DNA of 64,000 bases from Palaemon carinicauda (GCF_036898095.1 NC_090768.1:49481547-49545546), one strand, 5' to 3'; shown: positions 32,574 through 38,086, counted from the stretch's first letter. Notes: generated by a model from the sequence alone, not told the origin. Translations and numbers: made by a program.

Positions 32574-34971
32574 TGACTTAGAACCTGAGAGAAGAGCCCA
32601 ATCATATATATCGTTAAAACATATTATTGTTAAAGGAAAAAAACTGAAAAGTTACTTTATTAGGATCAAAACCATTAAGTTAAGAAAGAATGAACAAAAC
32701 GCTAGACACGGTTACTCTTACTGCAACGTGAAACCGTGAACATTCTTTCTCTATCGTAACGATAGAGTGCAAGTTGAACGTTCTGAACGTCAACAACTGC
32801 AGAGACAAAACAAAACGTTAGTTCAGCTTTGAAAACAGTACGAGACTGTCAAAGAAAATCTTTCAAACTCTGTGGCGGAAATAGCATAATATGTTAACAG
32901 GTAAAACCGAAATGACGGGCTCAAAGTTTATTAACTTCGGTAAAAGACCGCCTAATATTAGGAAGGTCGAATATAAACAAATATAAAAATTAATTTTAAT
33001 GAGTTTATAATAAAAGAAAGTTAATCGAAGAGGCCTATAAGAGGCGGAGAGATATAAAATAAATCTATAACTTTTGTTAAGCAAAATTAAGAAAGAGAGT
33101 CTATACTCTCTTAGACACCAACACTTCCGTCTAAGGGAAGGGTCGGCCATTGAAAGGTGAACGAGAGTTCATACTCTCTCGTCACCATAATTAATCAAAT
33201 TAATACCAAAAGCTAACTAAGCTAATATAGAAGTTTCCAGTAAAGCGACAGCCGAAATCAAAGAGAAATACTTCACCAAAGTCGTGAAAATACTCCAAGA
33301 ACATAAGCGTATCCCAGAACGTCTTGCCGGAAGCACGACAGAGGAATAATTGAGGAGGTGTCAACAAGAAGTACTTGAGTACCTGGCCACAGGTGGCGCT
33401 GGTAAATACACCCCCTTCTAGTATTGTGATAGCTGGCGTATCCCTCCATAGAATTCTGTCGGGCAACGGAGTTGACAGCTACATGATTATCGGGTAAGTT
33501 TAATATTGAAAACAATAAATTTATGATTTCTGCATACTACCACTATCTCACTACCAAGTCTTAGCCTATGTATTTCTATCAAATTTGCCACAGAATATAA
33601 ATGTCTTTTTGGTTTTACCGCATAATAGTACAATATTAGTAGGAAATTGACACAATCGAAAGAATCCCTTTAGACACATAATTTTGAACCTCCTAACCTA
33701 TATTTAATCTGAAACTAATAATAACCTAGATGCTTAAGTTAATTATAATTCTCAATGTCAGTGTATTCAGACCTTAATTTTCCACTCTTGATGGCATAAG
33801 AACTGGTCTACCTTCTTAAACACCCCCCCCCCCCCCCCCCCAGTGGCCAATCAGAGCCATTTTCAGTCACCTGATTTGTTTTTGGGCCTTCACTTAAAAA
33901 GAGATGCTAACTCTAGCATTTCAAAACTTTTTTTCATACTGTTTGTTGTGACCATACTAAATGTATGGTCATTTCCCTTTAAGAGAAAATAAGGTACAGT
34001 ATGTTACTGGTTTACTAATAGGGTTTTTTGGTGTTAATAACTGTTGGAAACTTGTACTTTTCAAGGTAAAAGGACAAGTAAAACACAAGAAGATATGCTT
34101 GCCAAAACATATTACACAAGCAAAACCAACACATGGATTCAACCTACCATAAAGGAAGGTAAGGACATGGAGAGGTCAAAGGGAGATTATGCCCTAACCC
34201 CTGTAAGTAAAGACAGGTGTCTTAGCTTAGGTTAGGTGGGAAACCTTAGTTAAGGTTGTATCTGTGTTTGTTTCCTTAGTGAAATTATTTTCTCAGTCAT
34301 AATATCAGGGTGTACGTATGATAGTGGCCACCTGTATATATGATGATGGCCGACTAAAAATATGGCAGGGTAAGGGGGGGGGGGTCGCAGGGGGGTGTTA
34401 GTCCCCCTTAGGTAAGTAGGTAAGGACACGGCTTGTAGGTTAGGCTAGGGGGTTAAGTTTAGGTTAGGTTGCGTCCATTTTTTATGAATGCTGGAGGAAC
34501 TCGCAGCTGTTATACAAAGGCTCCATAATTTTAAACTTCATTATATTTGAAAAACCAAAAAAAAAAAATTCTGGCAATTGTCATTAAAACTCTAACAAAT
34601 AACTATAAATACATCATTAATATCCTTTTTCATACAGATATTGCACTATAATGCTTCCGATTATTCAATTTAAAGTCATAAATATTACGATCTTAGCTTG
34701 TCATAAGGGTGCCATAGCTTAAATACCAAAGGTAACGGTAGCCTGATTAAAGTATACAGGATTAACCCAAGTGATTCGGGAACCATAAACTGGAATAGTA
34801 ACTTTGATTGTAGTAAGGACCATCTTACAAAACTATAGCATAGGCCGTAAACGACTTTAAACTTTTTACACTTTCTGGCCTTATATAGGCTGTACTAATT
34901 ACTTTTTTTCTTAAAGTAGGAAAGTTTTTGTTATTTCACGTTTCAAATACTCTTACCTCTCCGATCTCCAT
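810..34971 (-). CDS. Stard10: START-domain lipid-transfer protein, STARD10/PCTP-like (spliced, 3' end outside window)
   Basis: Five coding exons joined in order 34957-34971, 6645-6785, 5702-5849, 5360-5512, 810-931 give about 193 residues with no stop and consistent phases (0, 0, 1, 1). Almost all of it is a START domain. Visible blocks are VADDRDFERLKQLCD near residue 8, LYDVLHDPHYRHIWDKHM near 65, CPAPIKNRDFVLQRSWLDTG near 104, YPPKKGFVR near 140 and CDPRGKLPPWLVNK near 172. START proteins bind one lipid in a hydrophobic cavity; STARD10 and PCTP move phosphatidylcholine or phosphatidylethanolamine between membranes in the cytosol. The block LKNRD/IKNRD followed by RSW and YPP.K fits STARD10 better than PCTP. 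The C-terminal helix that closes the cavity is not seen and should lie left of base 810. Intron 1 is about 28 kb and holds several DIRS elements, all in the sense direction. Identity of the family is secure; the orthologue assignment is inference. Confidence 0.88.
932..2825. other. Intron of the START gene, nothing recognised
   Basis: AT-rich sequence with short homopolymers (T run at 1139, A runs near 1913). I see no exon, RNA gene or repeat family here. Confidence 0.6.
2826..3062 (+). repeat. tRNA-derived SINE copy
   Basis: An RNA polymerase III type 2 promoter is visible: box A-like TGGTAGCTTAGCTGG at 2833 and box B-like GAGTTCAAACC at about 2876. The body contains CCCTGGTCCTAGCTAGGG and GTCTCTGGGACA. 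The same body words recur on the minus strand at 42160-42540, which supports one dispersed family. Confidence 0.65.
3080..4620 (+). pseudogene. Decayed plus-strand coding remnant, family not recognised
   Basis: Within this intron several plus-strand frames give protein-like stretches separated by stops and frameshifts. Examples are an 83-codon frame at 3203-3454, a stretch around 3990 reading DDDVYDYLDCITSQLG, and one at about 4335 reading AVVVGTVPGVDPATVTGN. Composition is less AT-rich than the surrounding intron. It is on the strand opposite the START gene. A retroposed or viral-derived gene is possible, but I do not recognise the family and claim no function. Confidence 0.3.
4621..5359. 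other. Intron of the START gene with a small tandem duplication
   Basis: AT-rich intron. At 5195-5246 a 26-base unit containing AATATCAAATAGCTTAAAC is repeated twice head to tail. Nothing else is recognised. Confidence 0.6.
5360..5512 (-). CDS. Stard10: Stard10-like exon 4 (START middle part)
   Basis: A 153-base exon with acceptor TTTTTCAG and donor GTGAGC, phase 1 in and 1 out. It encodes SCPAPIKNRDFVLQRSWLDT, then GKELYVLNHSVFHHQYPPKK and GFVRGLSHLT. The CP.P.KNRDFV.QRSW block and the YPP.K.FVR block are the most diagnostic part of the family in this window. The intron to exon 3 is only 189 bases. Confidence 0.93.
5702..5849 (-). CDS. Stard10: Stard10-like exon 3 (START middle part)
   Basis: A 148-base exon (49 codons plus one base) with acceptor TTAACAG and donor GTGAGT. 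It encodes VCTIYNDIDANVLYDVLHD, then HYRHIWDKHMVQS and NNDVSYYA. The LYDVLHD..YR..WD motif is a hallmark of STARD10/PCTP-type START domains. The dangling base A joins TT of the next exon to make isoleucine. Confidence 0.92.
5850..6644. other. Intron 2 of the START gene
   Basis: A 795-base intron. It holds an imperfect direct repeat (TGCTTCTGGATGGGCA at about 6451 and 6510) and ATGATGATG/CATCATCAT pairs near 6090-6120 that could form a small hairpin. Confidence 0.6.
6645..6785 (-). CDS. Stard10: Stard10-like exon 2 (START N-terminal part)
   Basis: A 141-base exon (47 codons, phase 0 at both ends) with acceptor TTTTCCAG and donor GTATGG on the minus strand. It encodes VRVADDRDFERLKQL, then CHDGWNLAFNH and KVWTRPMRN, ending HMIK. 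This is the first helix and first beta strands of the START fold. The open reading frame runs on into the intron, but similarity stops at the splice sites. Confidence 0.9.
6786..9430. other. Left part of 28-kb intron 1, nothing recognised
   Basis: AT-rich sequence without recognisable exons, RNA genes or transposon proteins. A 64-codon frame at 8004-8198 has no family features. Confidence 0.6.
9430..10351 (-). pseudogene. Old DIRS element, tyrosine recombinase remnant (left part of split element)
   Basis: Minus-strand translation gives a decayed recombinase aligned with the intact one at 11694-12515. In order from the right: AIKGYTSMKAFIFKHTG, LSYNPDISNCIRSF, ITPGTAKRV (the first catalytic arginine region), IGFTSNNAV, LSKNAMSLLKKLI and LLNVKAHGMKSA (the H-x-x-R region with the arginine replaced). 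Stops and frameshifts interrupt it. It abuts the left end of the younger DIRS exactly at 10352. The matching RT/RNase H of the same old element lies just beyond the other end (17389-18990), so the two parts were probably one gene set before the insertion. Confidence 0.75.
10352..10546 (-). repeat. Element 1, 3' inverted terminal repeat
   Basis: Reverse complement of 17211-17388 over about 170 bases, with a longer AT-rich outer edge. The outer 30 bases (10363-10392) are identical to 26951-26980 of element 2, so the two elements share terminal sequence. Confidence 0.9.
10591..10686 (-). repeat. Element 1, internal complementary region (circle junction template)
   Basis: Bases 10591-10643 are the exact reverse complement of 10352-10404. 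Bases 10644-10686 correspond to the reverse complement of 17347-17388 with one extra T. The region therefore carries both element edges fused, as in DIRS-1, where it guides formation of the circular intermediate. Confidence 0.9.
10889..12100 (-). repeat. 602-bp tandem duplication of recombinase 3' end
   Basis: Copies at 10889-11490 and 11499-12100 (offset 610) are nearly identical; one visible difference is CGTGCGTC at 11302 against CGTGTGTC at 11912. The junction carries a doubled AGCTCTAACAG. The duplication repeats the C-terminal half of the recombinase gene and the downstream spacer, leaving a 105-codon partial frame at 11084-11401. Confidence 0.95.
11084..11401 (-). pseudogene. Duplicated C-terminal recombinase fragment (element 1)
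   Basis: A 105-codon frame identical in protein sequence to the last part of the recombinase at 11694-12515, produced by the 602-bp tandem duplication. It keeps the H-x-x-R, W and Y residues but lacks the first catalytic arginine and the core-binding domain, so it cannot be an active enzyme alone. Confidence 0.9.
11694..12515 (-). CDS. DIRS tyrosine recombinase (element 1)
   Basis: A 273-codon frame with the tyrosine recombinase signature: Arg79 in SAKRVSEIH, His204-x-x-Arg207 in KTHEVRAVA, Trp230 in ATYWRSKS and the nucleophile Tyr240 in ASCYLKD. An N-terminal core-binding segment is present (VFRHRGLDLS). Coding probably extends upstream of the first methionine, because the same frame continues through LRKGRSLSAPTIKGYRS and overlaps the end of the RT/RNase H frame by tens of bases, as is usual in DIRS. 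The enzyme would integrate the circular cDNA through a 3'-phosphotyrosine bond. All catalytic residues are intact in this copy. Confidence 0.92.
   Translation of the reverse strand: MLASVFRHRGLDLSNNKDLQDLLKSFETTKERRLATPGWNLDVVLRFLMSDRFEPSQSASLKDLTLKTLFLVCLASAKRVSEIHAFSKNIGFSSEKATCSLQLGFLAKNELTSRPWPKSFVIPSLSEIVGNELERVLCPVRALKFYLARTKPLRGQSEALWCSVKKPSLPMSKNALSCFIRLLIREAHSHLSEEDRSLLKVKTHEVRAVATSVAFKKNRSLQSIMDATYWRSKSVFASCYLKDVQSLYENCYTLGPFVAASAVVGEGSTTTIP
12593..14086 (-). CDS. DIRS reverse transcriptase C-terminus, RNase H and DAM-like domain (element 1)
   Basis: A 497-codon frame. Residues 1-65 are the end of the reverse transcriptase palm with YLDDWLLR (catalytic Asp pair at 22-23). RNase H follows at about 180-300 with Asp187 (FSDAS), Glu219 (SKELLAVH), Asp244 (NSDNTTALAY) and Asp295 (LADCLSRKG). 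Residues 318-410 (WGQPTIHLFATSL, DAFLLDW, YAFPPF, LVAPLWPAREWF) match the DAM-like methyltransferase region carried by DIRS pol proteins. The upstream part of RT is in another frame (14090-14288), so a frameshift near 14075 breaks the gene. The protein would copy the element RNA into cDNA. Confidence 0.93.
   Translation of the reverse strand: MFTGMWGTSFELSEIRASLYLDDWLLRASSSHRCLKDLNWTLDLAKELGLLVNLEKSQLVPSQTILYLGMEIHSQVFQAFPSAPRIDQALLSIQKMLKKERCSVRLWMSLVGTLSSLEQFVSLGRLHLRPLQFHLAFHWKKDKTLEAVSIPISEKIKSCLTWWKDNISLREGLPLAVQIPNHVLFSDASDLGWGATLDGRECSGLWNSSQRSMHINSKELLAVHLVLISFENLLRGKVVEVNSDNTTALAYIYKQGGTHSLTLYEVARDLLIWSKDRGISLVTRFIQGDLNVLADCLSRKGQVIPIEWTLHKDVCKRLWATWGQPTIHLFATSLTKRLPIYCSPVPDPAAIHIDAFLLDWSHLDLYAFPPFKIVNKVLQKFASHEGTRLTLVAPLWPAREWFTEVLRWLVDVPRSLPLRVDLLRQPHVKKVHQSLHALRLTAFRLSKDSRELEAFRRRQPVRLLEQGELLPLESTNRSGKSSETGASQFLYPRPVPL
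14075..14288 (-). pseudogene. Reverse transcriptase upstream palm segment, out of frame (element 1)
   Basis: In a frame different from the main RT/RNase H reading frame the sequence reads MVSLDLQEAYFHIPIHPDSQ followed by FLRFVYRNVGYQFRAI. This is RT motif A, with the first catalytic aspartate (SLDLQEAYFHI), and motif B start. The gene is therefore frameshifted rather than deleted here. Upstream of 14288 the expected finger domain is not recognisable; a local duplication (GGAGCCATCCCTGA at 14290 and 14343) marks the disruption. Confidence 0.8.
14289..16000 (-). pseudogene. Degraded gag-like region with internal repeats (element 1)
   Basis: Several short minus-strand frames, none longer than about 96 codons. 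The stretch LLQAPKPRGE near 15895 is shared with element 2 (near 32160), so it marks the conserved start of the gag-like gene. At 14990-15120 a unit of about 66 bases is repeated twice and encodes a repeated SSQTVKQLHDVASW motif. I infer gag from position and from sharing between elements, not from a recognised gag domain. Confidence 0.5.
16001..17210 (-). other. Leader of element 1
   Basis: AT-rich non-coding sequence between the 5' terminal repeat and the gag-like region. It includes a CT microsatellite at about 16366-16400 and short words shared with the leader of element 2 (for example GAAGAGGCCTA and CTAAGGGAAGGGTCGGCCATT). Confidence 0.7.
17211..17388 (-). repeat. Element 1, 5' inverted terminal repeat
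   Basis: Reverse complement of 10352-10546 apart from scattered substitutions and the outermost edge. The outer edge here (17347-17388) is the one represented in the second half of the internal complementary region. Confidence 0.9.
17389..18990 (-). pseudogene. Old DIRS element, RT/RNase H remnant (right part of split element)
   Basis: Minus-strand frames with many stops spell a DIRS-type pol. From right to left: HVIIYPDSRKHRIFVHKEK (RT motif A/B region, about 18740-18850), YLDNCLIL (degenerate YLDD motif, about 18660), DASVEGWGTIIAE (RNase H, about 18170-18210), LVDQLSKKN (RNase H end, about 17880) and GQPTIVIFTT followed by LPLRKDLLRQPYF (DAM-like region, 17500-17830). A 155-codon frame at 17373-17840 covers the last part. 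It abuts the young element at 17388; its recombinase continues at 9430-10351. Confidence 0.82.
19080..19308 (+). pseudogene. C-terminal fragment of a non-LTR retrotransposon protein
   Basis: A 71-codon frame starting at 19093 ends with a basic region (KRARRSVRRN) and a cysteine/histidine cluster, FPQCGSVCGSRIGLVSHLRT, just before the stop. A terminal C-x2-C-x3-C..SRIGL.SH motif is typical of certain LINE ORF2 proteins in invertebrates, where it likely binds nucleic acid. No upstream RT is visible, as expected for a 5'-truncated LINE insertion. The downstream (ATCT)n/(AT)n tract could be its 3' tail. Confidence 0.5.
19459..19561. repeat. (ATCT)n followed by (AT)n microsatellite
   Basis: About 24 bases of ATCT repeats run into about 78 bases of AT repeats. 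Confidence 0.97.
19562..21734. other. Intron 1 sequence, nothing recognised
   Basis: AT-rich sequence with poly-T at 20360-20376. Two overlapping plus-strand frames here span the poly-T run and have no family features. Confidence 0.6.
21735..21992 (-). repeat. DIRS-type terminal unit of fragment A (3' terminal repeat plus complementary region)
   Basis: The two edges, CAATTTGTATTTTTCAAGAC at 21741 and the reverse-complementary word at about 21962-21990, form an inverted pair around a 250-base unit. The same layout is seen at 10352-10643, 23142-23433 and 52018-52312. The inner sequence resembles the 23142 unit (TTTAATGGCTGGTTCTAGC on the minus strand). Confidence 0.65.
22560..23147 (-). pseudogene. 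DIRS tyrosine recombinase C-terminal part (fragment A)
   Basis: The 116-codon frame at 22797-23147 reads LLALASTNKVGKLNGISYAI, VCEFMTKTKNP, SFFISSLKDV, DDLLLCPIRMPRSYLKRTQ, FRPEHKRLFLG and KLISKNTYLL. The LCP.R....Y..RT and F.P...RLF blocks are typical of DIRS recombinases. The expected arginine of the first catalytic box is lysine or missing. The C-terminus continues in another frame to DTFSLRPVVAAQQVV at about 22560. Everything upstream of 23147 is lost, because fragment B starts at 23142. The family differs from elements 1 and 2. Confidence 0.8.
23142..26025 (-). mobile_element. Gag-only DIRS derivative (element B)
   Basis: A terminal unit at 23142-23433 has edges that are reverse complements (CATGACAAATTTGGAAGTAC and its complement), as in the other DIRS ends. 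At 25899-26020 a sequence matching the reverse complement of 23195-23290 marks the opposite terminal repeat. Between them only gag-like coding is seen (23791-25500, minus strand); RT, RNase H and recombinase are absent. It is best read as an internally deleted, non-autonomous copy that would need enzymes from a relative. Confidence 0.65.
23791..25500 (-). pseudogene. DIRS gag (element B), frameshifted
   Basis: Minus-strand frames join across shifts. TFWQVLACMRTINELSDPV, VLDHVYSTQKP and SAAFLWSKV lie at about 24548-24800; GMETFLFSGTQTIEFLFQQV, NLWANTIL and EGFHRQVP at about 24200-24380; and FSLFRPEDIEWAVEKWRK followed by a proline/glutamine-rich KPPPPQKKQQQPKPQK at 23990-24177. The order of a helical capsid-like part followed by a basic proline-rich tail fits DIRS gag proteins. 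Several stops and shifts show that it no longer codes for a full protein. Confidence 0.6.
26026..26937. other. Intron 1 sequence, nothing recognised
   Basis: AT-rich unique-looking sequence between two DIRS elements. A weak direct repeat of TTTTTAATGCTTA-type words occurs near 26150-26240. Confidence 0.6.
26938..27130 (-). repeat. Element 2, 3' inverted terminal repeat
   Basis: Reverse complement of 33341-33513 almost throughout (for example AGAAGGGGGTGTATTTACCA against its complement at about 33400). The outer 30 bases equal those of element 1. Confidence 0.92.
27175..27264 (-). repeat. Element 2, internal complementary region
   Basis: The first about 50 bases are the reverse complement of 26938-26987; the following about 36 bases match the reverse complement of 33478-33512. 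Both element edges are thus fused next to the recombinase gene. Confidence 0.9.
27651..28658 (-). pseudogene. DIRS tyrosine recombinase with one nonsense codon (element 2)
   Basis: The N-terminal part is a 205-codon frame (28041-28658) with APTIKGYRSLLAAVFRHRG and ATGKRVSEIHAFS (catalytic Arg). It ends at a TAG where element 1 has AAG, just after LCPVRTL. Translation resumes in the same frame with YYLRRSKPLRGQPEALW and a 103-codon frame (27651-27962) carrying RTHEVRAVA (His, Arg), ATYWRNKS (Trp) and ASFYLKD (nucleophile Tyr). Apart from the one nonsense codon, all catalytic residues are intact, so inactivation is recent. Confidence 0.9.
28759..30032 (-). pseudogene. DIRS RNase H and DAM-like pol, RT truncated and frameshifted (element 2)
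   Basis: Frame 29361-30032 starts inside RT at DDWLLRAPSS and runs through the RT thumb to RNase H (LFSDASDTGWGATLDG, CKELLAVH). The frame then shifts near 29370 to 28759-29805, giving VVEVNSDYTTALAYIS, NVMADRLSRKG, WGQPTIDLFATSM, YAFPPFKIVN and LVAPLWPAREWFTE. Bases just upstream of DDW (about 29980) do not encode RT but a gag-like sequence similar to 15000 of element 1. The finger and most of the palm were therefore removed by a deletion joining gag to RT. Confidence 0.9.
30575..30770. repeat. Minisatellite, unit about 18 bases
   Basis: About ten imperfect copies of a unit centred on GCAGAGCATGCTG. It lies inside the gag-like region of element 2 and is absent from element 1. Confidence 0.92.
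31380..31910. repeat. Complex minisatellite in element 2
   Basis: A 24-base unit with CAGGCGGAGCAGGTGCAGG recurs in tandem. A larger block of about 150-170 bases (GTACGCCTGGCAGATGG through CTTGCATGGACTGTAG) recurs at about 31405, 31605 and 31755. Confidence 0.9.
32241..33340 (-). other. Leader of element 2
   Basis: AT-rich non-coding leader, with a CT microsatellite at 32547-32573 and several words shared with the leader of element 1. Confidence 0.7.
33341..33513 (-). repeat. Element 2, 5' inverted terminal repeat
   Basis: Reverse complement of 26938-27130. It ends in GAAAAC followed by AATAAA; element 1 is also followed by AACAATAA, so a short AAC-containing target is likely. Confidence 0.9.
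33514..34956. other. Intron 1 near the first exon; poly-C and a GC-rich repeat module
   Basis: Contains a 20-base poly-C tract (33822-33841) and, at about 34370-34490, a module (GGGGGGTCGCAGGGGGGTGTTAGTC type, then GGTAAGGACACGGCTTGTAG) that recurs at 47283 and 47483. Short TTAGG-like words (GGTTAGG) occur near 34230 and 34455. No exon is recognised. Confidence 0.6.
34957..34971 (-). CDS. Stard10: Stard10-like exon 1 (initiator, codes MEIGE)
   Basis: On the minus strand an ATG with A at -3 and G at +4 starts five codons, MEIGE, followed directly by a consensus donor GTAAGA (plus 34951-34956). The phase is 0, which matches the acceptor of the exon at 6645-6785, so the joined protein reads MEIGE-VRVADDRDF. 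START proteins of this group begin only a few residues before this block. The exon is short and the intron is 28 kb, so this is an inference from frame, Kozak context and donor strength; transcript reads would settle it. Confidence 0.72.
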
Positions 34972-35715
34972 CGTTTACAGAACACGAATTTGAATATGCG
35001 CAATATATGAAGAACAAATTATATTTTGCGTAAACTTTCTGTACATATGGAACCCGATAACATGCCAACGTAACATTTGTACGACACTTGTCAAAACATT
35101 TAACATTTGTTTACATTGACCTATGTATAAGGGTCCCAAATGTCAATTCCGCATAATAACAATACGACTCTTAAAGGTTTACTTTCGGACGTTTATGCAT
35201 TCCAGTACTCTACAATATAATTAATTTCGGTTTATAATTTTATCTTGGTGGAAACACCAATGATTGCACATATATTGTCATTGTTAACGTGAATTATTTT
35301 ATAAAATAGATAGTTTTAAATTTCACGTAAATACATTCCTGTAAACATTAATTGGAAAGTAATTGATTATATTTTTTATATCATGAATCCTTAATATATC
35401 CACCAAGAAAATCTGATTGAATTAAGATTATAATTTAATTAGGTAAATTTTTTTAAAGATATTTTTAATTGTTCGCTCTCCAATGGGTAATAACGATTTT
35501 TTCTTAACGAGACCCTTCGTTGTTTCTTGATGTCAGTATATAGTCTTTGGTCCAACCGTCTATGGTTTTCCACCAGCAGACGACAAGATTCAATTTGGCG
35601 CATACTTGCGTGGGTGGTATTGAGGCACCCAGATTATATTACCCAATGCAGAGGATCCAAGAAATCAATTAACCGTTTTCTGCTACAACGAGGAATTTTT
35701 CTGCTGAGATTGTTG
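34972..35715. other. Sequence upstream of the START gene first exon
   Basis: This should hold the 5' untranslated region and promoter of the minus-strand START gene. I see no unambiguous TATA box or initiator. A 67-codon plus-strand frame at 35527-35730 is unrecognised. Confidence 0.4.
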
Positions 35716-36790
35716 TTTGCCTGTATTTAAAGACTCAACTATCAAGATTGTTTCTTAACAACCATTAGGTCTTGCAATATATTAATTTTGTGTAACATTA
35801 AAAAATAATGTAGGAAAATAACATTTGATTAACTCACGAATTAACATATTTTGCCAAATATGTTTAATTTGCGTGTATTTAAAGACTCAACTATCTACAT
35901 TGTTTCTTAACAACCATTAGGTCTTACAATATATTAATTTTGTGTAACATTAAAAAAATAATGTAGGAAAATAACATTTGATTAACTCACGAATTAACAT
36001 ATTTTACCAAATATGTTTAATTTGCGTGTATTTAAAGACTCAACTATCTACATTGTTTCTTAACAACCATTAGGTCTTGCAATATATTAATTTTGTGTAA
36101 CATTAAAAAATAATGTAGGAAAATAACATTTGATTAACTCACGAATTAACATATTTTGCCAAATATGTTTAATTTGCGTGTATTTAAAGACTCAACTATC
36201 TACATTGTTTCTTAACAACCATTAGGTCTTACAATATATTAATTTTGTGTAACATTAAAAAAATAATGTAGGAAAATAACATTTGATTAACTCACGAATT
36301 AACATATTTTACCAAATATGTTTAATTTGCGTGTATTTAAAGACTCAACTATCTACATTGTTTCTTAACAACCATTAGGTCTTGCAATATATTAATTTTG
36401 TGTAACATTAAAAAAATAATGTAGGAAAATAACATTTGATTAACTCACGAATTAACATATTTTGCCAAATATGTTTAATTTGCGTGTATTTAAAGACTCA
36501 ACTATCAAGATTGTTTCTTAACAACCATTAGGTCTTGCAATATATTAATTTTGAGTAACATTAAAAAAAATAATGTAGGAAAATAACATTTGATTAACTC
36601 ACGAATTAACATATTTTGCCAAATATGTTTAATTTGCGTGTATTTAAAGACTCAACTATCAAGATTGTTTCTTAACAACCATTAGGTCTTACAATATATT
36701 AATTTTGTGCAACATTAAAAAATAATGTTGGAAAATAACATTTAAATTAACTCACGAATTAACATATTTTGCCAATTATGTTTAATATTT
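35716..36790. repeat. Satellite array, seven copies of a 153-bp AT-rich unit
   Basis: TTTAAAGACTCAAC marks copies at about 35726, 35878, 36031, 36183, 36336, 36489 and 36643, spacing 152-154. Copies differ at a few diagnostic sites (TCTTGCAAT or TCTTACAAT; TTTTGCC or TTTTACC; CAAGATTG or CTACATTG). Copies 2-3 and 4-5 carry the same pattern, so a two-unit block was duplicated. Confidence 0.97.
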
Positions 36791-37500
36791 TTGTAAAGAT
36801 TTTTCATTTGTAGCTAGAACTTGTAAGAATATGATTTTCCCATATTAATGGGAATTACTTTTAGTAAATTATAATAATTCAAATGTCCTAAATTAACATT
36901 TATAAAGTTTATTCCTGCAAAAAATATCGTATTATCAGAAGAGGCAACTGGGAAACAAAACTAAAAAATAGTTAATTGAAATAGAAAAATATAGTAACAA
37001 TACAGTATAAGGGCTTGAAAAGGTTGAAGAATTTTTATTCCTGAACGAGCTTCTGTAATATATGATACCTTGGGCTTGACAGTTAACGCGGATTGTGCTC
37101 TATAATATTTTAATTAAGAATGTACACACTGAAAGAAAAATGTTTGTGTTGTATGTCTTGCAGGATACATTGCTTTTCCGTGTTATACAGTATCAGGAAA
37201 ACATCCCCTAAGGTAAAGTAAAGCCATAGATATCTATGAAGTAAAGCTACAGAGGAAATGAACTTACTATTGAATATATTCATTTCAATATAATGTGAAT
37301 AAATTATATTGTAAGCCTTGCTCATCCTGATATTTGGCGAGTATGTTGATTTCCATTTTATTAACAGTTTTTTTTCTTTTGCTAATATGTTCATAATGTC
37401 TCACTGCTTAATTTAAAGTCTGAACTGTGGCTTGGTCGATTCGAAAGGAAATATTTTTTTGTTACTTTACAGAGGCATAATTTCCCGAAAATATTTTGGA
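36791..37500. other. Nothing recognised
   Basis: AT-rich sequence to the right of the satellite array. A 94-codon minus-strand frame (37110-37394) lacks family features. Confidence 0.6.
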
Positions 37501-37501
37501 T

Positions 37502-37519
37502 CGGAACTAGTGTGGTTCG

Positions 37520-37602
<83 letters not shown>

Positions 37603-37760
37603 AAGCTAAGCTACAACCCTAGTTGGATAAGTAAGATGTTATTTAAGCCCAGTGGCTCCAACACGAAAAAAATAGCTGTCAGGAAAGGAAATAAACAAAC
37701 CACAAGGGAAATGATGAACAATTGAAATAAAATATTCTTTCACGTGAGCCTGAAGAAAAT
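37502..37760 (-). repeat. SINE/LINE 3' tail with (ATT)n, minus orientation
   Basis: A (TTA)n tract at 37520-37601 is followed by CAAGCTAAGCTACAACCCTA, the reverse complement of the shared tail GGTTGTAGCTTAGC. Beyond it are words of the same family (AAGCCCAGTGGCTCC, GGAAAGGAAATAAAC). Confidence 0.75.
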
Positions 37761-38082
37761 TTTCTGGAAGACCTACTCTTTTCTCGTTGATCTGCTAGGA
37801 TAAGAGGTCAATAGTTTCAGTCCCCTAAGAGGTCCTGCTAATTCCAAAAGATAGTCAGCATTTGTTTGCGAGACATCGTTGGTCACCATCTTGCAACATT
37901 TTGAGTCTTCGTGGTTATTAATCTAATTGTTCTTATGAAAAGGCATTGAGCCTGTTTTGATTGTCTACGTTTATTCTTTTCTTGGGCATCAGTGCTTGCG
38001 ATGGTAAAACAAATTAGTATATGGTAGGGGTTAGAGTTAGAAACTAACATTTGAGGAGTAAATATCTATCATAGGAATTCTC

Positions 38083-38086
<4 letters not shown>

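Larger units (their letters stand above)
26938..33513 (-). mobile_element. DIRS-type retrotransposon, element 2 (complete ends)
   Basis: About 6.6 kb on the minus strand, related to element 1. Inverted terminal repeats are at 26938-27130 and 33341-33513. The internal complementary region at 27175-27264 fuses complements of both edges. Gene order is leader, gag-like repeats, RT/RNase H, recombinase. RT lacks everything upstream of the DDWLLR motif, pol is frameshifted near 29370 and the recombinase has one nonsense codon, so the copy is defective. The left edge begins GTT and the right edge ends AAC, consistent with DIRS recombinase target preference. Confidence 0.92.

Noticed and set aside
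34200..34470. Interstitial telomere repeat
   Set aside because: Only scattered GGTTAGG words, not a (TTAGG)n array.
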